The notes: generated by a model not told the origin, from the letters alone. A stretch of DNA of 64,000 bases from Cyanobium sp. ATX 6A2 (GCF_024346355.1 NZ_JAGQCU010000009.1:43499-107498); one strand, 5' to 3'; shown: positions 51,371 through 59,355, numbered from the stretch's first letter. Translations and numbers: made by a program.

Positions 51371-51715
51371 ATGCCCCACGCCGATCCCCTTGCCCCAGCC
51401 GCCGTCACGCCGATGCAGGTGCTTCTGGCTCCCGCGCCTCAGCTCAGCGGAGATGGACAGTTGCGTGAGCTGATCCAGGAGCGCCGGGAGTGCTCGGGTG
51501 GCACCGGCTCGATCTGGTACCTGCCCCCTGAACTGGTGGCGGCGCAGGGGTTGGGTCAGGGTCTGGAGGCCGTGGTCACCCCCACAGCGGCGGTGTGCAC
51601 CTGGCTGCAGCTGCGTTTCGGGGGTTGCCCCAGCCAGGCGCCCCTCGCCAGCGCCTGGCTCGATGCCGAGGCGGGGGCCTTGCCTCCCGCCGCCCCTCTG
51701 GCCCGACTCAGCTGA
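51371..51715 (+). CDS. Hypothetical protein, 114 aa
   Basis: A short soluble protein (ELIQERRECSGGTGSIWYLPP; AAVCTWLQLRFGGCPSQAP) transcribed opposite to the cluster, between ho and the ADO-like gene, which it overlaps by 8 bp at the stop. Resembles small conserved picocyanobacterial proteins; family not recognised. Confidence 0.6.
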   Translation: MPHADPLAPAAVTPMQVLLAPAPQLSGDGQLRELIQERRECSGGTGSIWYLPPELVAAQGLGQGLEAVVTPTAAVCTWLQLRFGGCPSQAPLASAWLDAEAGALPPAAPLARLS

Positions 51716-52439
51716 GCGCTCCGGCCCTTACGGCCGGGGCGCTGAGGGCCCGGGCCGTGAGCCGGTTCAGCAGGCGCCGGGCTTCGCCGGCGGTGTAGCC
51801 GATCGCCTCCAGCGAGGCCTGGAACTCCACCACAAACTCAGCCACCAGCTCCTCGGGATCGATCCCGATCGCCTCCAGGTCATGTTCCAGAGTGCTGAGC
51901 ATGGCCAGGGCCACCGGCACGGCCCGGCCGGCGCAGGCCTCCACCCGCTCCGCCACCGCAGCGAAGCGCGGCCGCAACCACTGCTCTCCGAAGTTGAGAT
52001 GCTCGGCCTCATCGCGCATCACCGCTGCGGTGATCGGCTGGGCGTAGGCATCGGCCACCGGCAGGTAGAGCCGGTAGGCCGCCACCGCAAAGCACTCGAT
52101 GATCAGGCACTGGATCACCAGGCAGCTCACCAGGTCGCCCTGCCGCTCCGCCTCCAGGAACTGCTGGTGCAGAGGGGCCAGCAGGCGGCGGGCCAGAGCC
52201 TGGTCGGGCCGCACCTCCAGGTGGCGGCCGCAGCCGGCGAAGTCCACAGCGTGCCGGCCTTCCATGGCCCCCAGCCGGAGCAGCTCGTCGCGCTGCTCGG
52301 GCAGCAGCGCCGCCAGACGGCGGAAGTGGCGATCCGCCATGCCCTCACCCACGATCACGAGGCCGTTGATGCGGCTGTAGGCGTCGCGGTAGGCCGGCGC
52401 GTCAGAGCGGGGCAGGGTTGCCGTCGGGGTGCCGCTCAT
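51708..52439 (-). CDS. Aldehyde-deformylating-oxygenase-like ferritin-fold protein
   Basis: The 243-aa protein aligns along its length with cyanobacterial aldehyde deformylating oxygenase (ADO): DAYSRINGLVIVGEG, EGRHAVDFAGCGRHL, CLIIECFAVAAYRLYLPVAD and DEAEHLNFGEQWL. The six di-iron ligands (Glu, Glu-x2-His, Glu, Glu-x2-His) are kept. No acyl-ACP reductase gene is adjacent, as would be normal for alkane synthesis; instead it is coupled by 4 bp to acsF in a low-oxygen tetrapyrrole cluster. It may be a paralogue with a different substrate. Confidence 0.85.
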   Translation of the reverse strand: MSGTPTATLPRSDAPAYRDAYSRINGLVIVGEGMADRHFRRLAALLPEQRDELLRLGAMEGRHAVDFAGCGRHLEVRPDQALARRLLAPLHQQFLEAERQGDLVSCLVIQCLIIECFAVAAYRLYLPVADAYAQPITAAVMRDEAEHLNFGEQWLRPRFAAVAERVEACAGRAVPVALAMLSTLEHDLEAIGIDPEELVAEFVVEFQASLEAIGYTAGEARRLLNRLTARALSAPAVRAGALS

Positions 52440-53479
52440 GCCACCACCTCCTGCAGCTCGGCCCCGGCGGCTCCGGCCTGCTCCACGCCGGTGGCCACCA
52501 TGGGCTGGCAGAACTGGCGCAGCAGCAGGGTGCCGAAGCGCAGCTGCAGCCCCAGCTTGCGCAGGCCGCGGGCCTGCCGGAGGTCGCGGAAGGTGTCCAC
52601 GATTCGATCCCGCAGGGCGATGAAGGCACTGCTCTCCAGATCGAACACGGCCGGGAAGGCCCGGCGGGCCGTGCGGTTGGTCTGGCGCATCACCTCGGCG
52701 TCGAAGCGGTTGGGATCCATGCCCAGGATCCGGTAGAAGTTGCCGCGCTCACACACCGTGAGGCTGTGGGTGAGGAACACGCTCCAGAGGAAGAAGCGGC
52801 TCAGCAGCCGCCCGCGGATGCCCTGGCGCAGGCCGGGCCAGCAGCGGATCAGCATGTTGAAGATGTCGCCGTGGCGGTTCTCGTCCTGGCACCAGGGCTC
52901 GAAGAAATCGAACAGCGGAGCGAAGTTGTTGTCCGGGTTGGCCTTGAGGTGCCGGTCGATCAGGATGTAGCGCCAGTAGCCGATCTTCTCGGAGAGATAC
53001 ACCGAATAGAGCACCCAGCTCAGGGGAAACCAGGTGATCGGCCGCTTGGTGCTCAGTTTCGGCAGATCGATCTCGATCCCCTCGGCCACCAGGGCGCGGT
53101 TGAGGAAGCCGGCATGGCGGGCCTCGTCCCGCGCCATCAGCTGGAACAGCTCACCCAGTTCCGGCCGTCCGGCCTTGCCCAGCCGGCGGGAGAGTTCCTT
53201 GAACAGCAGGAAGCCCGAGAACTCCGACACGCAGGAGCGCACCAGATAGCTCTCATAGGCCTCCTTCTCCACGGAGGAGAGGTCCTTGAGGCGGCCCAGG
53301 GGGGCCTTGCGATCGAAGTGCTCGCGGTTGTAGTCAGCCTTCATCTCGCCGAGCATGGCCTCGAACTCGGCCCGTTGTCCCTCGATCGGGGTGCGCGCGG
53401 CCTTCTCGATTTCGGTGGTGTAGAAGCGCGGCGTGAGCAGGTCTTCGCGCAGGTGCGGAGCGGCAGGGGTGGCGGTCAT
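52436..53479 (-). CDS. acsF: Mg-protoporphyrin IX monomethyl ester (oxidative) cyclase AcsF
   Basis: The 347-aa di-iron enzyme has LMARDEARHAGFLN and CQDENRHGDIFNML ExxH motifs and the conserved SWVLYSVYLSEKIGYWRYI segment. It forms ring E of chlorophyll. The linkage with ho and hemN suggests the low-oxygen isoform (ChlA-II). A palindrome TATCAC-N6-GTGATA lies 35 bp upstream. Confidence 0.94.
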   Translation of the reverse strand: MTATPAAPHLREDLLTPRFYTTEIEKAARTPIEGQRAEFEAMLGEMKADYNREHFDRKAPLGRLKDLSSVEKEAYESYLVRSCVSEFSGFLLFKELSRRLGKAGRPELGELFQLMARDEARHAGFLNRALVAEGIEIDLPKLSTKRPITWFPLSWVLYSVYLSEKIGYWRYILIDRHLKANPDNNFAPLFDFFEPWCQDENRHGDIFNMLIRCWPGLRQGIRGRLLSRFFLWSVFLTHSLTVCERGNFYRILGMDPNRFDAEVMRQTNRTARRAFPAVFDLESSAFIALRDRIVDTFRDLRQARGLRKLGLQLRFGTLLLRQFCQPMVATGVEQAGAAGAELQEVVA

Positions 53480-53513
53480 GGGGCTGGACGCAGACCAGGA
53501 CAGGATACAGCGT

Positions 53514-53531
53514 TATCACAGCATCGTGATA
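53514..53531. promoter_or_regulatory. Palindromic operator upstream of acsF
   Basis: TATCACAGCATCGTGATA is a perfect 6-6-6 inverted repeat in the 110-bp gap between acsF and the DUF1622 gene. The core GCATCGTGAT also occurs, with changes, upstream of both ArsR-type regulator copies (54035-54052 and 57353-57370). Confidence 0.7.
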
Positions 53532-53589
53532 CCAAGTTAATCTGCGGCTCCTCACCCGTGCGGCTGCCACGGTCCGGCTGGGCTAGAGC

Positions 53590-54069
53590 GTGGAGGTTGT
53601 CAAGGCGCCGGATCACGCGCGGATGGTGGGGCTGATGGCCGTGGACCTGATGTCGATGGAGCTGGAGGTGAACGGCTCGCTGCAGGCCGTGGCGCGGCTC
53701 GCCGAGTTCTTCGATGTGCTCTGCGTGGCGGTGATCCTGGGGGGCACCGCGATCACCGTGGGCCGGGCGATCTACGTGGGCCGGATTGCCGGTGGCAAGG
53801 CCTCCTACCTGGTGGCGCGCCGCACCTTCGGCAAGGTGTTGCTGCTGGCCCTGGAGGTGCTGATCGCGGCCGATCTGATGCGCACGGTGTCCCTCAGCCT
53901 CACGATCTCCAGCGTGCTGGCCCTGGGGCTGCTGGTGATCGTGCGCACGATCCTGAGCTTTTCGATCCAGATCGAACTGGAGGGGGATCTGCCCTGGCGG
54001 GTGGGCCGGCCCGGCCATCCCGCCGCCATCACTACACGCCGGCAGCGTGATGATGCGAAACAGGCCTAG
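53590..54069 (+). CDS. DUF1622 family membrane protein
   Basis: The 159-aa protein from GTG has three helices and the DUF1622 pattern DVLCVAVILGGTAITVGRAI and LEVLIAADLMRTVSLSLT. Function unknown. Transcribed divergently from acsF across the palindrome; its 3' end overlaps the presumed operator of the downstream regulator. Confidence 0.85.
   Translation: MEVVKAPDHARMVGLMAVDLMSMELEVNGSLQAVARLAEFFDVLCVAVILGGTAITVGRAIYVGRIAGGKASYLVARRTFGKVLLLALEVLIAADLMRTVSLSLTISSVLALGLLVIVRTILSFSIQIELEGDLPWRVGRPGHPAAITTRRQRDDAKQA
54035..54052. promoter_or_regulatory. Operator-like sequence before the first ArsR-type regulator
   Basis: Contains GCAGCGTGAT, matching the half of the acsF palindrome, and lies inside the DUF1622 coding end about 100 bp before the regulator ATG. 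The match over 18 bp is only partial (11 of 18). Confidence 0.4.
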
Positions 54070-54152
54070 CGCGTCTCTGAGTTGACGTCAGGTGCTTAGA
54101 GTGGTGGCGGTCGCCGCCCCGCTTTCCGACCCGTCCCCTTTTTCCCTTTCCT

Positions 54153-54292
54153 ATGGACGCCCTGGCCGAGTATTTCAAGGTGTTTTCCGAGCCCAACCGC
54201 CTGGCGGTGCTCGATGCCCTGCGCCAGGGGCCACTCAACGTGACGGCCGTGGTGGAGAGCACCGGCCTCAGCCAGGCCCTGGTGTCGAAGCA
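54153..54292. repeat. Identical 140-bp repeat, copy 1
   Basis: Exact match to 57463-57602 (the first 140 bp of each regulator gene). Weaker similarity extends upstream to about 54042 and downstream into the pentapeptide genes. Indicates recent duplication or gene conversion. Confidence 0.92.
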
Positions 54293-54458
54293 TCTCAAGC
54301 TGCTCACCATCGCCGGGATCGTGAAGCGCAAGCCTGAGGGCAGCCTCGTGTTCTACCAAGTGATCGACAAGGGCGTGTTCAAACTGATCCTCCAGGCGGA
54401 GAAGCTGCTGTTCACCGCCCGTCGGCAGCAGCTTGATGCCCTGGCGGCCATCCTCTAG
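54153..54458 (+). CDS. ArsR-family winged-helix regulator, copy 1
   Basis: The 101-aa regulator has the ArsR fold (YFKVFSEPNRLAVLDALRQG; helix-turn-helix TGLSQALVSKHLKLLTIAG). It has no Cys, so it is not a classical metal sensor. It shares its first 140 bp exactly with the copy at 57463. It lies next to the low-oxygen acsF cluster, as ChlR does in Synechocystis though of another family, so it may sense oxygen or a related signal (inference). The pentapeptide gene overlaps its stop. Confidence 0.88.
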   Translation: MDALAEYFKVFSEPNRLAVLDALRQGPLNVTAVVESTGLSQALVSKHLKLLTIAGIVKRKPEGSLVFYQVIDKGVFKLILQAEKLLFTARRQQLDALAAIL

Positions 54459-55102
54459 TGGTGATGCCGCTGCCGACCACTCTCGTGGCGTTGCGCCAGG
54501 CCCTGGCTTCGGGAGAGCGACGGTTTCCAGGCCTGCGGCTGGGCGATCTCGACGGCGTTGACCTGGATCTCTCCGGCTGCGACCTGCAGGGCGGCTGCTT
54601 CAAGGAAGCTCGCTTCGGCAGGGCCTGTCTGCAGGGCGCCAACGTGGAGGGGTGCTGCTTTCAGCAATCCCTGATCTGGGGTGCCGATCTCTCCCGCCTC
54701 AAGGCCAGCCACTCGCAGTGGCATGACGCGGATCTGTCCGGATCGCGGCTGCAGCAGGCCGATTTCTCCGGAGCCCCGCTGCACCGCTGCTGCCTGAGGG
54801 GTGTGGTGGCGGCCGGCAGCGTGTGGCGCGATGCCCGGCTGGTGGAAGCCGACTTCCGCAGCGGGCTTGACCAGCTCACGGACCTCGGAGGTGCCGATTT
54901 CCGGCACGCCGATCTCAGCTTCGCGCTGCTGCAGGGTGCCCAGCTGCATGGGGCCGACCTGCGCGACTGCTGCCTCTACGGCGCCAACTTCGCTGGCGCC
55001 GATCTGCGCGAAGCCGACCTCTCGGGTTGTGACCTGCGCGATACCCAGCTCAGCGGAGCCAACCTCACCGACGCCCGCATCGAGGGCGTCCTGTGGCCGT
55101 AG
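54458..55102 (+). CDS. Pentapeptide-repeat protein
   Basis: The 214-aa protein (GTG 54458, or ATG 54464) has several A(D/N)LxG-type repeats: DLDLSGCDLQGGCFKEA, GANVEGCCFQQSLIWGADLSRL, ADLSFALLQGAQLHGADL and ADLREADLSGCDLRDTQL. Such proteins form a right-handed beta-helix; function unknown. It is coupled to the ArsR-type regulator; the second regulator copy is followed by a broken version. Confidence 0.88.
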   Translation: MVMPLPTTLVALRQALASGERRFPGLRLGDLDGVDLDLSGCDLQGGCFKEARFGRACLQGANVEGCCFQQSLIWGADLSRLKASHSQWHDADLSGSRLQQADFSGAPLHRCCLRGVVAAGSVWRDARLVEADFRSGLDQLTDLGGADFRHADLSFALLQGAQLHGADLRDCCLYGANFAGADLREADLSGCDLRDTQLSGANLTDARIEGVLWP

Positions 55103-55257
55103 GCCTCTGGCGGTGATCAGTCCGTTGTGGTGATGGGCCGCCAGCAACAGGGACGGGAGCTGATCGAAGGGCTGATCGACGGCCTGAACGGATGCACGCA
55201 CAGCCAAGGCCTGTCAAGCCAGCCCGACACAGGCCAGGCGGCGACAGAGTCAATACG

Positions 55258-55785
55258 ATGCTGGTTCAAACCCTTCAGGACCCGGTGAACGCACCGTTCC
55301 TCGGCATCTACGGTCCGGTTGCCGTTCCTCTGATCCTGCTCTCGATCGCCGTTCTCACGGTGGGTTTCGACCGATGGCGCTACTGGGTGCTGTGGTGGCG
55401 CCGGAGGGAATCCCGCAGGCTCCTCTGCACCCATCTGGCCGAAGGGGGAACAGCCGCGCTGGAGCGCCAGTTCGACGACTGGGACCGGGAGATGCGCTAC
55501 GGCGAACCCCTGCTCCACGCGGCCAGCGTGATCGGCCCACTCCTCGGACTGGTGGGCACCGTGATCGGCCTGATGCGGGTTCTGGCGAGCCTGGGTCCCC
55601 AGCTTCTCGTTCCCGCGGGCGCCAGCCTGCGCAGTTATGGAATGGTGCTCACCAGCACCGCCCTGGGGCTGACGGTGGCCGTGATCGCCACCACCTGCCT
55701 GTTCGCCAATCAGGCGTTGCGGCAATGGCAGCTCGATCGGCTGCACCGCTGGCGCCAACGGCGTCTGGAGGCGGGTCTGCCGTGA
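55258..55785 (+). CDS. ExbB/TolQ/MotA-family proton channel protein
   Basis: The 175-aa protein has three helices with the family core ASVIGPLLGLVGTVIGLMRVLA (about 84-105) and GMVLTSTALGLTVAVIAT. This is the proton-channel subunit of energising complexes such as ExbB-ExbD-TonB. It starts an operon with two ExbD-like and one TonB-like protein, each overlapping or closely following. Start ATG 55258; upstream frame is not needed. Confidence 0.9.
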   Translation: MLVQTLQDPVNAPFLGIYGPVAVPLILLSIAVLTVGFDRWRYWVLWWRRRESRRLLCTHLAEGGTAALERQFDDWDREMRYGEPLLHAASVIGPLLGLVGTVIGLMRVLASLGPQLLVPAGASLRSYGMVLTSTALGLTVAVIATTCLFANQALRQWQLDRLHRWRQRRLEAGLP

Positions 55786-56135
55786 ACGCCGCCCTGCTCA
55801 GCCTGGTGGCCTCCACCCTGGTGGTCTGTGGTGGGGTGTCCGTTCTGCCGGAGTTCTGGGCCCGGCAGCCCCTCCAACCGAGCACCACCGCCACCAGCCT
55901 CACCGCTCCCGGCCCTGAAGACCTGGTGCTGGTTCAGGTTGGGGAGGATCGCTGGTTCATGAACGGAGATCCGATCAACCGGCAGCGGCTGGGAGAGCTG
56001 CTCGACGCCTCGGCCCCGGCACTCACAGCCCGCTATCTCCCCTCCCGGTCCCTCAGCAGCGGACAGGTCGCCCGCTCGCTGCGGTGGCTCGAAGGGCACG
56101 GCCTGCGGGTGGAGATGCCGCCATCGACGCCATGA
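55782..56135 (+). CDS. ExbD-like protein 1, lacking the membrane Asp
   Basis: The 117-aa protein (GTG) has one N-terminal helix (LLSLVASTLVVCGGVSVLP) and an ExbD-type periplasmic domain (VQVGEDRWFMNGDPINRQRLGEL; SGQVARSLRWLEGHGLRV). The helix has no Asp, the residue that carries protons in ExbD/TolR. It overlaps both ExbB and the next gene by 4 bp. It may pair with ExbD-like 2. Confidence 0.78.
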   Translation: MNAALLSLVASTLVVCGGVSVLPEFWARQPLQPSTTATSLTAPGPEDLVLVQVGEDRWFMNGDPINRQRLGELLDASAPALTARYLPSRSLSSGQVARSLRWLEGHGLRVEMPPSTP

Positions 56136-56482
56136 ACAGGTTGCCTTCGCCGCGGGATGGCCTGGTGATCGGGGCGATGTCGACCCTGCTGGCGGGCGTG
56201 GCGCTGGCCCTTCTGATCGGGCCCCAGAGGGTCGCGCAGCGCGAGGCAAGCGAGCTCATCCTGGCCCTTCGGCTGGAGCCGGGAGGGCGGATCTGGCTGT
56301 GGAACCAGCCCATTGCGGCTGAGGGGCTGCCCGCTCTTCTTCAGGAGGCGTCGTCCAGGAACCAGGAGCTGCGCCTCCGCCTGATGCCAGCCCCCCAGGT
56401 GAGCTGGGCCGACGTTCAGGACCTGGTCAGCCAGCTGAAACCAGCGGGCCTTCCGATCGAACTGCACCTGCCTTCCCCCTGA
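56132..56482 (+). CDS. ExbD-like protein 2
   Basis: The 116-aa protein has Asp9 in SPRDGLVIGAMSTLLAGVAL at the start of its helix, in about the place of the ExbD/TolR functional Asp, and a periplasmic domain (GGRIWLWNQPIAAEGLPALLQ; VQDLVSQLKPAGLPIEL). It overlaps ExbD-like 1 by 4 bp and precedes the TonB-like gene by 8 bp. Confidence 0.78.
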   Translation: MNRLPSPRDGLVIGAMSTLLAGVALALLIGPQRVAQREASELILALRLEPGGRIWLWNQPIAAEGLPALLQEASSRNQELRLRLMPAPQVSWADVQDLVSQLKPAGLPIELHLPSP

Positions 56483-56490
56483 CAATCCCC

Positions 56491-57294
56491 ATGGCCCGCT
56501 TCGCTCCGGTCCTTGATCTCCACCTTCACCTCAACCAGGCCCGCACCCGGATCCTGGCCCTGCGCAACCGCTGGCGTCGCTCTCCTCTGGAGCCACTCAC
56601 CCTGCCCCTCGTGGCGGCAGTGCTGCTCAACGCAGCCGGCCTGAGCCTGCTGCAGATGCGCCAGAACCGGCTCGTCAACGCCCAGGAGGCGCCCGCCGCG
56701 GAGGACACCCAGCAACTGCTGGAACTCAGCGATGGTCTTGAGGCAACGCCGGATCTCAACAGCGTTGAGGTGCCCCTGCCTCCCCCTCCCCTCGATCTGC
56801 TGGCGGATGCCCCGGGAGATGCCTTCCCGTTCTCCACTGCCTCCAGCACCGACGGTTCCGAAGCGGTGGAAGCGGACCCGGGCTCCGCCGAGACGCTGGC
56901 CGCCCAGCCTCCGGCCAGCGGCGACAGCGCAGCAGAAACCCAGAAGGCTGCGAGTCCGAACTCCGAAGCCCCGGCGGTTGACCCAGAGGCCGCCGAGACC
57001 ACCCCCGAAGGCCTGCTGATCCTCCTTGCCCAGACCGTCAACCCCTACGACGCCAGCTGGGAAACGGCGACCGCAGAGGGCACCCCGCCCAACGAACTGC
57101 GGAAGCTCCCCGCCACCCTGGCCCTCCGGTCCCTGCCCGTGGACGCAGCCCGCCTTGCCGGTCTGCCGGTGGTCCATGGCCAGTCGGTGCTGTTTGACGA
57201 TCGCCTCTACCTGCTGTGGGTGAAGGGCAACACCCTCTGGATGATGAGGGCCGAGTTCGGCTCAGCGAGGGCTGGGGTCGGGAAACCTGAGTAG
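56491..57294 (+). CDS. TonB-like anchored protein of the ExbB/ExbD operon
   Basis: The 267-aa protein has a basic cytoplasmic start (HLNQARTRILALRNRW), one helix at about 36-55 (LTLPLVAAVLLNAAGLSLLQ), then a long acidic/Pro-rich stretch (VEVPLPPPPLDLLADAPGDA) and a small C-terminal domain (LPVVHGQSVLFDDRLYLLWV). The layout resembles TonB or a peptidoglycan-spanning partner, but there is no TonB C-terminal signature. Target unknown. Confidence 0.7.
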   Translation: MARFAPVLDLHLHLNQARTRILALRNRWRRSPLEPLTLPLVAAVLLNAAGLSLLQMRQNRLVNAQEAPAAEDTQQLLELSDGLEATPDLNSVEVPLPPPPLDLLADAPGDAFPFSTASSTDGSEAVEADPGSAETLAAQPPASGDSAAETQKAASPNSEAPAVDPEAAETTPEGLLILLAQTVNPYDASWETATAEGTPPNELRKLPATLALRSLPVDAARLAGLPVVHGQSVLFDDRLYLLWVKGNTLWMMRAEFGSARAGVGKPE

Positions 57295-57352
57295 CAGGCC
57301 GGCGGGGGTGGCGGCAAAGGGCCCGGGTGGTGATCTCAGCAGGACACAGCGC

Positions 57353-57370
57353 TAGTACAGCAGCGTGATG
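57353..57370. promoter_or_regulatory. Operator-like sequence before the second ArsR-type regulator
   Basis: TAGTACAGCAGCGTGATG matches 14 of 18 positions of the acsF palindrome (53514-53531). It is about 93 bp before the regulator ATG. Confidence 0.5.
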
Positions 57371-57462
57371 ATGCATAACATGGGTAGCGCGCCTCTGTGT
57401 TGATGTAAACGGCGTAGGCTGGGTTTGCTCGCCGTACCGCCTTCCTGCAATCCCGCTTCCCC

Positions 57463-57602
57463 ATGGACGCCCTGGCCGAGTATTTCAAGGTGTTTTCCGA
57501 GCCCAACCGCCTGGCGGTGCTCGATGCCCTGCGCCAGGGGCCACTCAACGTGACGGCCGTGGTGGAGAGCACCGGCCTCAGCCAGGCCCTGGTGTCGAAG
57601 CA
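57463..57602. repeat. Identical 140-bp repeat, copy 2
   Basis: See the copy at 54153-54292. Both lie in the same orientation, so homologous recombination could delete the intervening ExbB/ExbD-like operon. Confidence 0.92.
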
Positions 57603-57768
57603 CCTCAAATTGCTCACCATTGCCGGGATCGTGAAGCGCCGGCCGGAAGGCAGCCTCGTGTTCTACGAGGTGGCCGACAGGGGGGTGTTCAAGCTGTTGG
57701 CCCAGGCAGAGAAGCAGTTGCTGGTGTGCCGCCGGCAGCAACTCGATGCCCTGGCGGCGATCCTCTAG
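57463..57768 (+). CDS. ArsR-family winged-helix regulator, copy 2
   Basis: The 101-aa protein is nearly identical to the copy at 54153; changes cluster in the last 45 residues (KRRPEGSLVFYEVADRGVFKL versus KRKPEGSLVFYQVIDKG). No Cys. Same promoter style and the same downstream pentapeptide sequence, now degraded. Two copies on either side of the ExbB/ExbD-like operon suggest a duplicated unit. Confidence 0.88.
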   Translation: MDALAEYFKVFSEPNRLAVLDALRQGPLNVTAVVESTGLSQALVSKHLKLLTIAGIVKRRPEGSLVFYEVADRGVFKLLAQAEKQLLVCRRQQLDALAAIL

Positions 57769-57770
57769 GG

Positions 57771-57981
57771 GTGATCGACGCTCTGCCGACCACTCTGGAG
57801 GAGCTGCGGGCTCCAGCACTGCTGCTTCAAGGAGGCCCTGCTCTGGGGGGGCGACCTCCCGGGCTCCCTCCTGCAGGATGCCGACCTGCGCGGCTGTGAC
57901 CTGCGCGACACCCGCCTCGCCGGTGCCAACCTTCAGGGGGCCAGGCTGGATGCTGCCAGGCTTCCCTCAGCCCCTTCCTGA
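57771..57981 (+). pseudogene. Degraded pentapeptide-repeat gene
   Basis: GTG 57771 starts a match to the copy at 54458 (LPTTLEELRA), then the frame shifts and only fragments remain (CCFKEALLWGGDL; ADLRGCDLRDTRLAGANLQG), ending in a TGA that overlaps the glutathione reductase ATG. At least two internal deletions relative to the intact gene. It is a relic of the duplicated unit. Confidence 0.8.
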
Positions 57982-59345
57982 TGACCGAACGCTTTGATCT
58001 GATCGTGCTGGGCGCCGGCTCCGGTGGCCTGGCGGCTGCCAAGCGGGCCGCGTCGTACGGCGCCCGGGTGGCGATCGTGGAGGGCGATCGGGTGGGCGGC
58101 ACCTGCGTGATCCGCGGTTGCGTGCCCAAGAAGCTGCTGGTGTACGGGTCGGCCTATGCCCACACCCTGGCCGACGCCCCCAGCTACGGCTGGCTGGTGC
58201 CTCCGGTGCAGCCTGATCCGGCCACGCTGCTGCGCAACGTGCGCGCCGAGGTGGACCGGCTCAACCGGCTGCACATCGGTCTGCTCGAGAAGGCCGGGGT
58301 GGATCTGGTGCCGGGCTGGGGCCGCTTCGCCGCCGCCAACACGGTGGTGGTGAGCGCCGCCGATGGCTCCGAGCGGGAATTGTGCGCCGAACGCATCCTG
58401 ATCGCCGTGGGCGGGCGCCCCCACCGCCCGGATATCCCCGGCGCCGACCTGGGCTGGGTGAGCGACGACCTGTTCCTGCTCGAGAGCCTTCCCGACGCCG
58501 TGGTGGTGGTGGGAGGCGGGTTCATCGCCTGTGAATTCGCCTGCATCCTCCATGGCCTGGGCGTGCGGGTGACCCAGCTGGTGCGGGGCGATCACCTGCT
58601 GCGGGGCTTCGATCGGGAGGCCACCCTGGCTGTGCAGGAGGCCATGGAGGAGGCGGGCATCGAGATCCGCTTTGCCCACTCCCCGGCCGCGATCACCGGC
58701 CAGTGCGCCCCCGGTGAGTTCACCGTCACCACCCAGAGCGGCGAGCAGCTCTCCTGCGGGGGGGTGCTGCTCGCCACCGGCCGCCGGCCGTTTCTCAAGG
58801 GGCTCAACCTGGAGGCCGCCGGGGTGGCGGTGGAGGGGTGTCGCATCCCCGTGGATGCCAACCAGTGCACCAACGTGCCCGGCATCTTTGCCGTGGGAGA
58901 CGTGACCGACCGGGTGAATCTCACGCCGGTGGCTGTGGATGAGGGGCGCGCCTTTGCTGACAGCGTCTACGGCCGCAAGCCCCGGCAGGTGGACCATGAG
59001 CTGGTGGCCAGCGCCGTGTTCAGCCAGCCGGAGCTGTCTGGGGTGGGCCTCACCGAGGAGCAGGCCATCGAGCGCCACGGCGCCGATGGGATCCGCGTGC
59101 ATCGGGCCCGCTTTCGCGCCATGAACCAGGCCCTGCCGGCCCGGGGGCCACGGGTGCTGCTCAAGCTGGTGGTGGAGGCCGCCAGCGATCGGGTGCTGGG
59201 CTGCCACATGGTGGGCGAGCACGCTGCCGAGATCATTCAGATGGCGGCCATCGCCGTGGGCATGGGGGCCACCAAGGCCGATTTCGACCGCACCATGGCC
59301 CTGCACCCCTCCGTGGCCGAGGAGTTCGTGACGATGCCGAACTGA
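57981..59345 (+). CDS. gor: Glutathione reductase
   Basis: The 454-aa flavoprotein has FAD motif GAGSGGLAAAKRAA, redox-active disulphide GGTCVIRGCVPKK (about 42-54), NAD(P)H motif VVGGGFIACEFACILHGLG and active-site His near the end in LHPSVAEEF. It reduces glutathione disulphide in the cytosol. The GGGFIACEFA form fits the NADPH-dependent bacterial/plastid type. Confidence 0.94.
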   Translation: MTERFDLIVLGAGSGGLAAAKRAASYGARVAIVEGDRVGGTCVIRGCVPKKLLVYGSAYAHTLADAPSYGWLVPPVQPDPATLLRNVRAEVDRLNRLHIGLLEKAGVDLVPGWGRFAAANTVVVSAADGSERELCAERILIAVGGRPHRPDIPGADLGWVSDDLFLLESLPDAVVVVGGGFIACEFACILHGLGVRVTQLVRGDHLLRGFDREATLAVQEAMEEAGIEIRFAHSPAAITGQCAPGEFTVTTQSGEQLSCGGVLLATGRRPFLKGLNLEAAGVAVEGCRIPVDANQCTNVPGIFAVGDVTDRVNLTPVAVDEGRAFADSVYGRKPRQVDHELVASAVFSQPELSGVGLTEEQAIERHGADGIRVHRARFRAMNQALPARGPRVLLKLVVEAASDRVLGCHMVGEHAAEIIQMAAIAVGMGATKADFDRTMALHPSVAEEFVTMPN

Positions 59346-59355
59346 GCGGCGCTGC

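Noticed and set aside
54153..54458. Classical metal-sensing SmtB/ArsR repressor
   Set aside because: The protein has no Cys, and the His pattern of the alpha-5 zinc site is absent.
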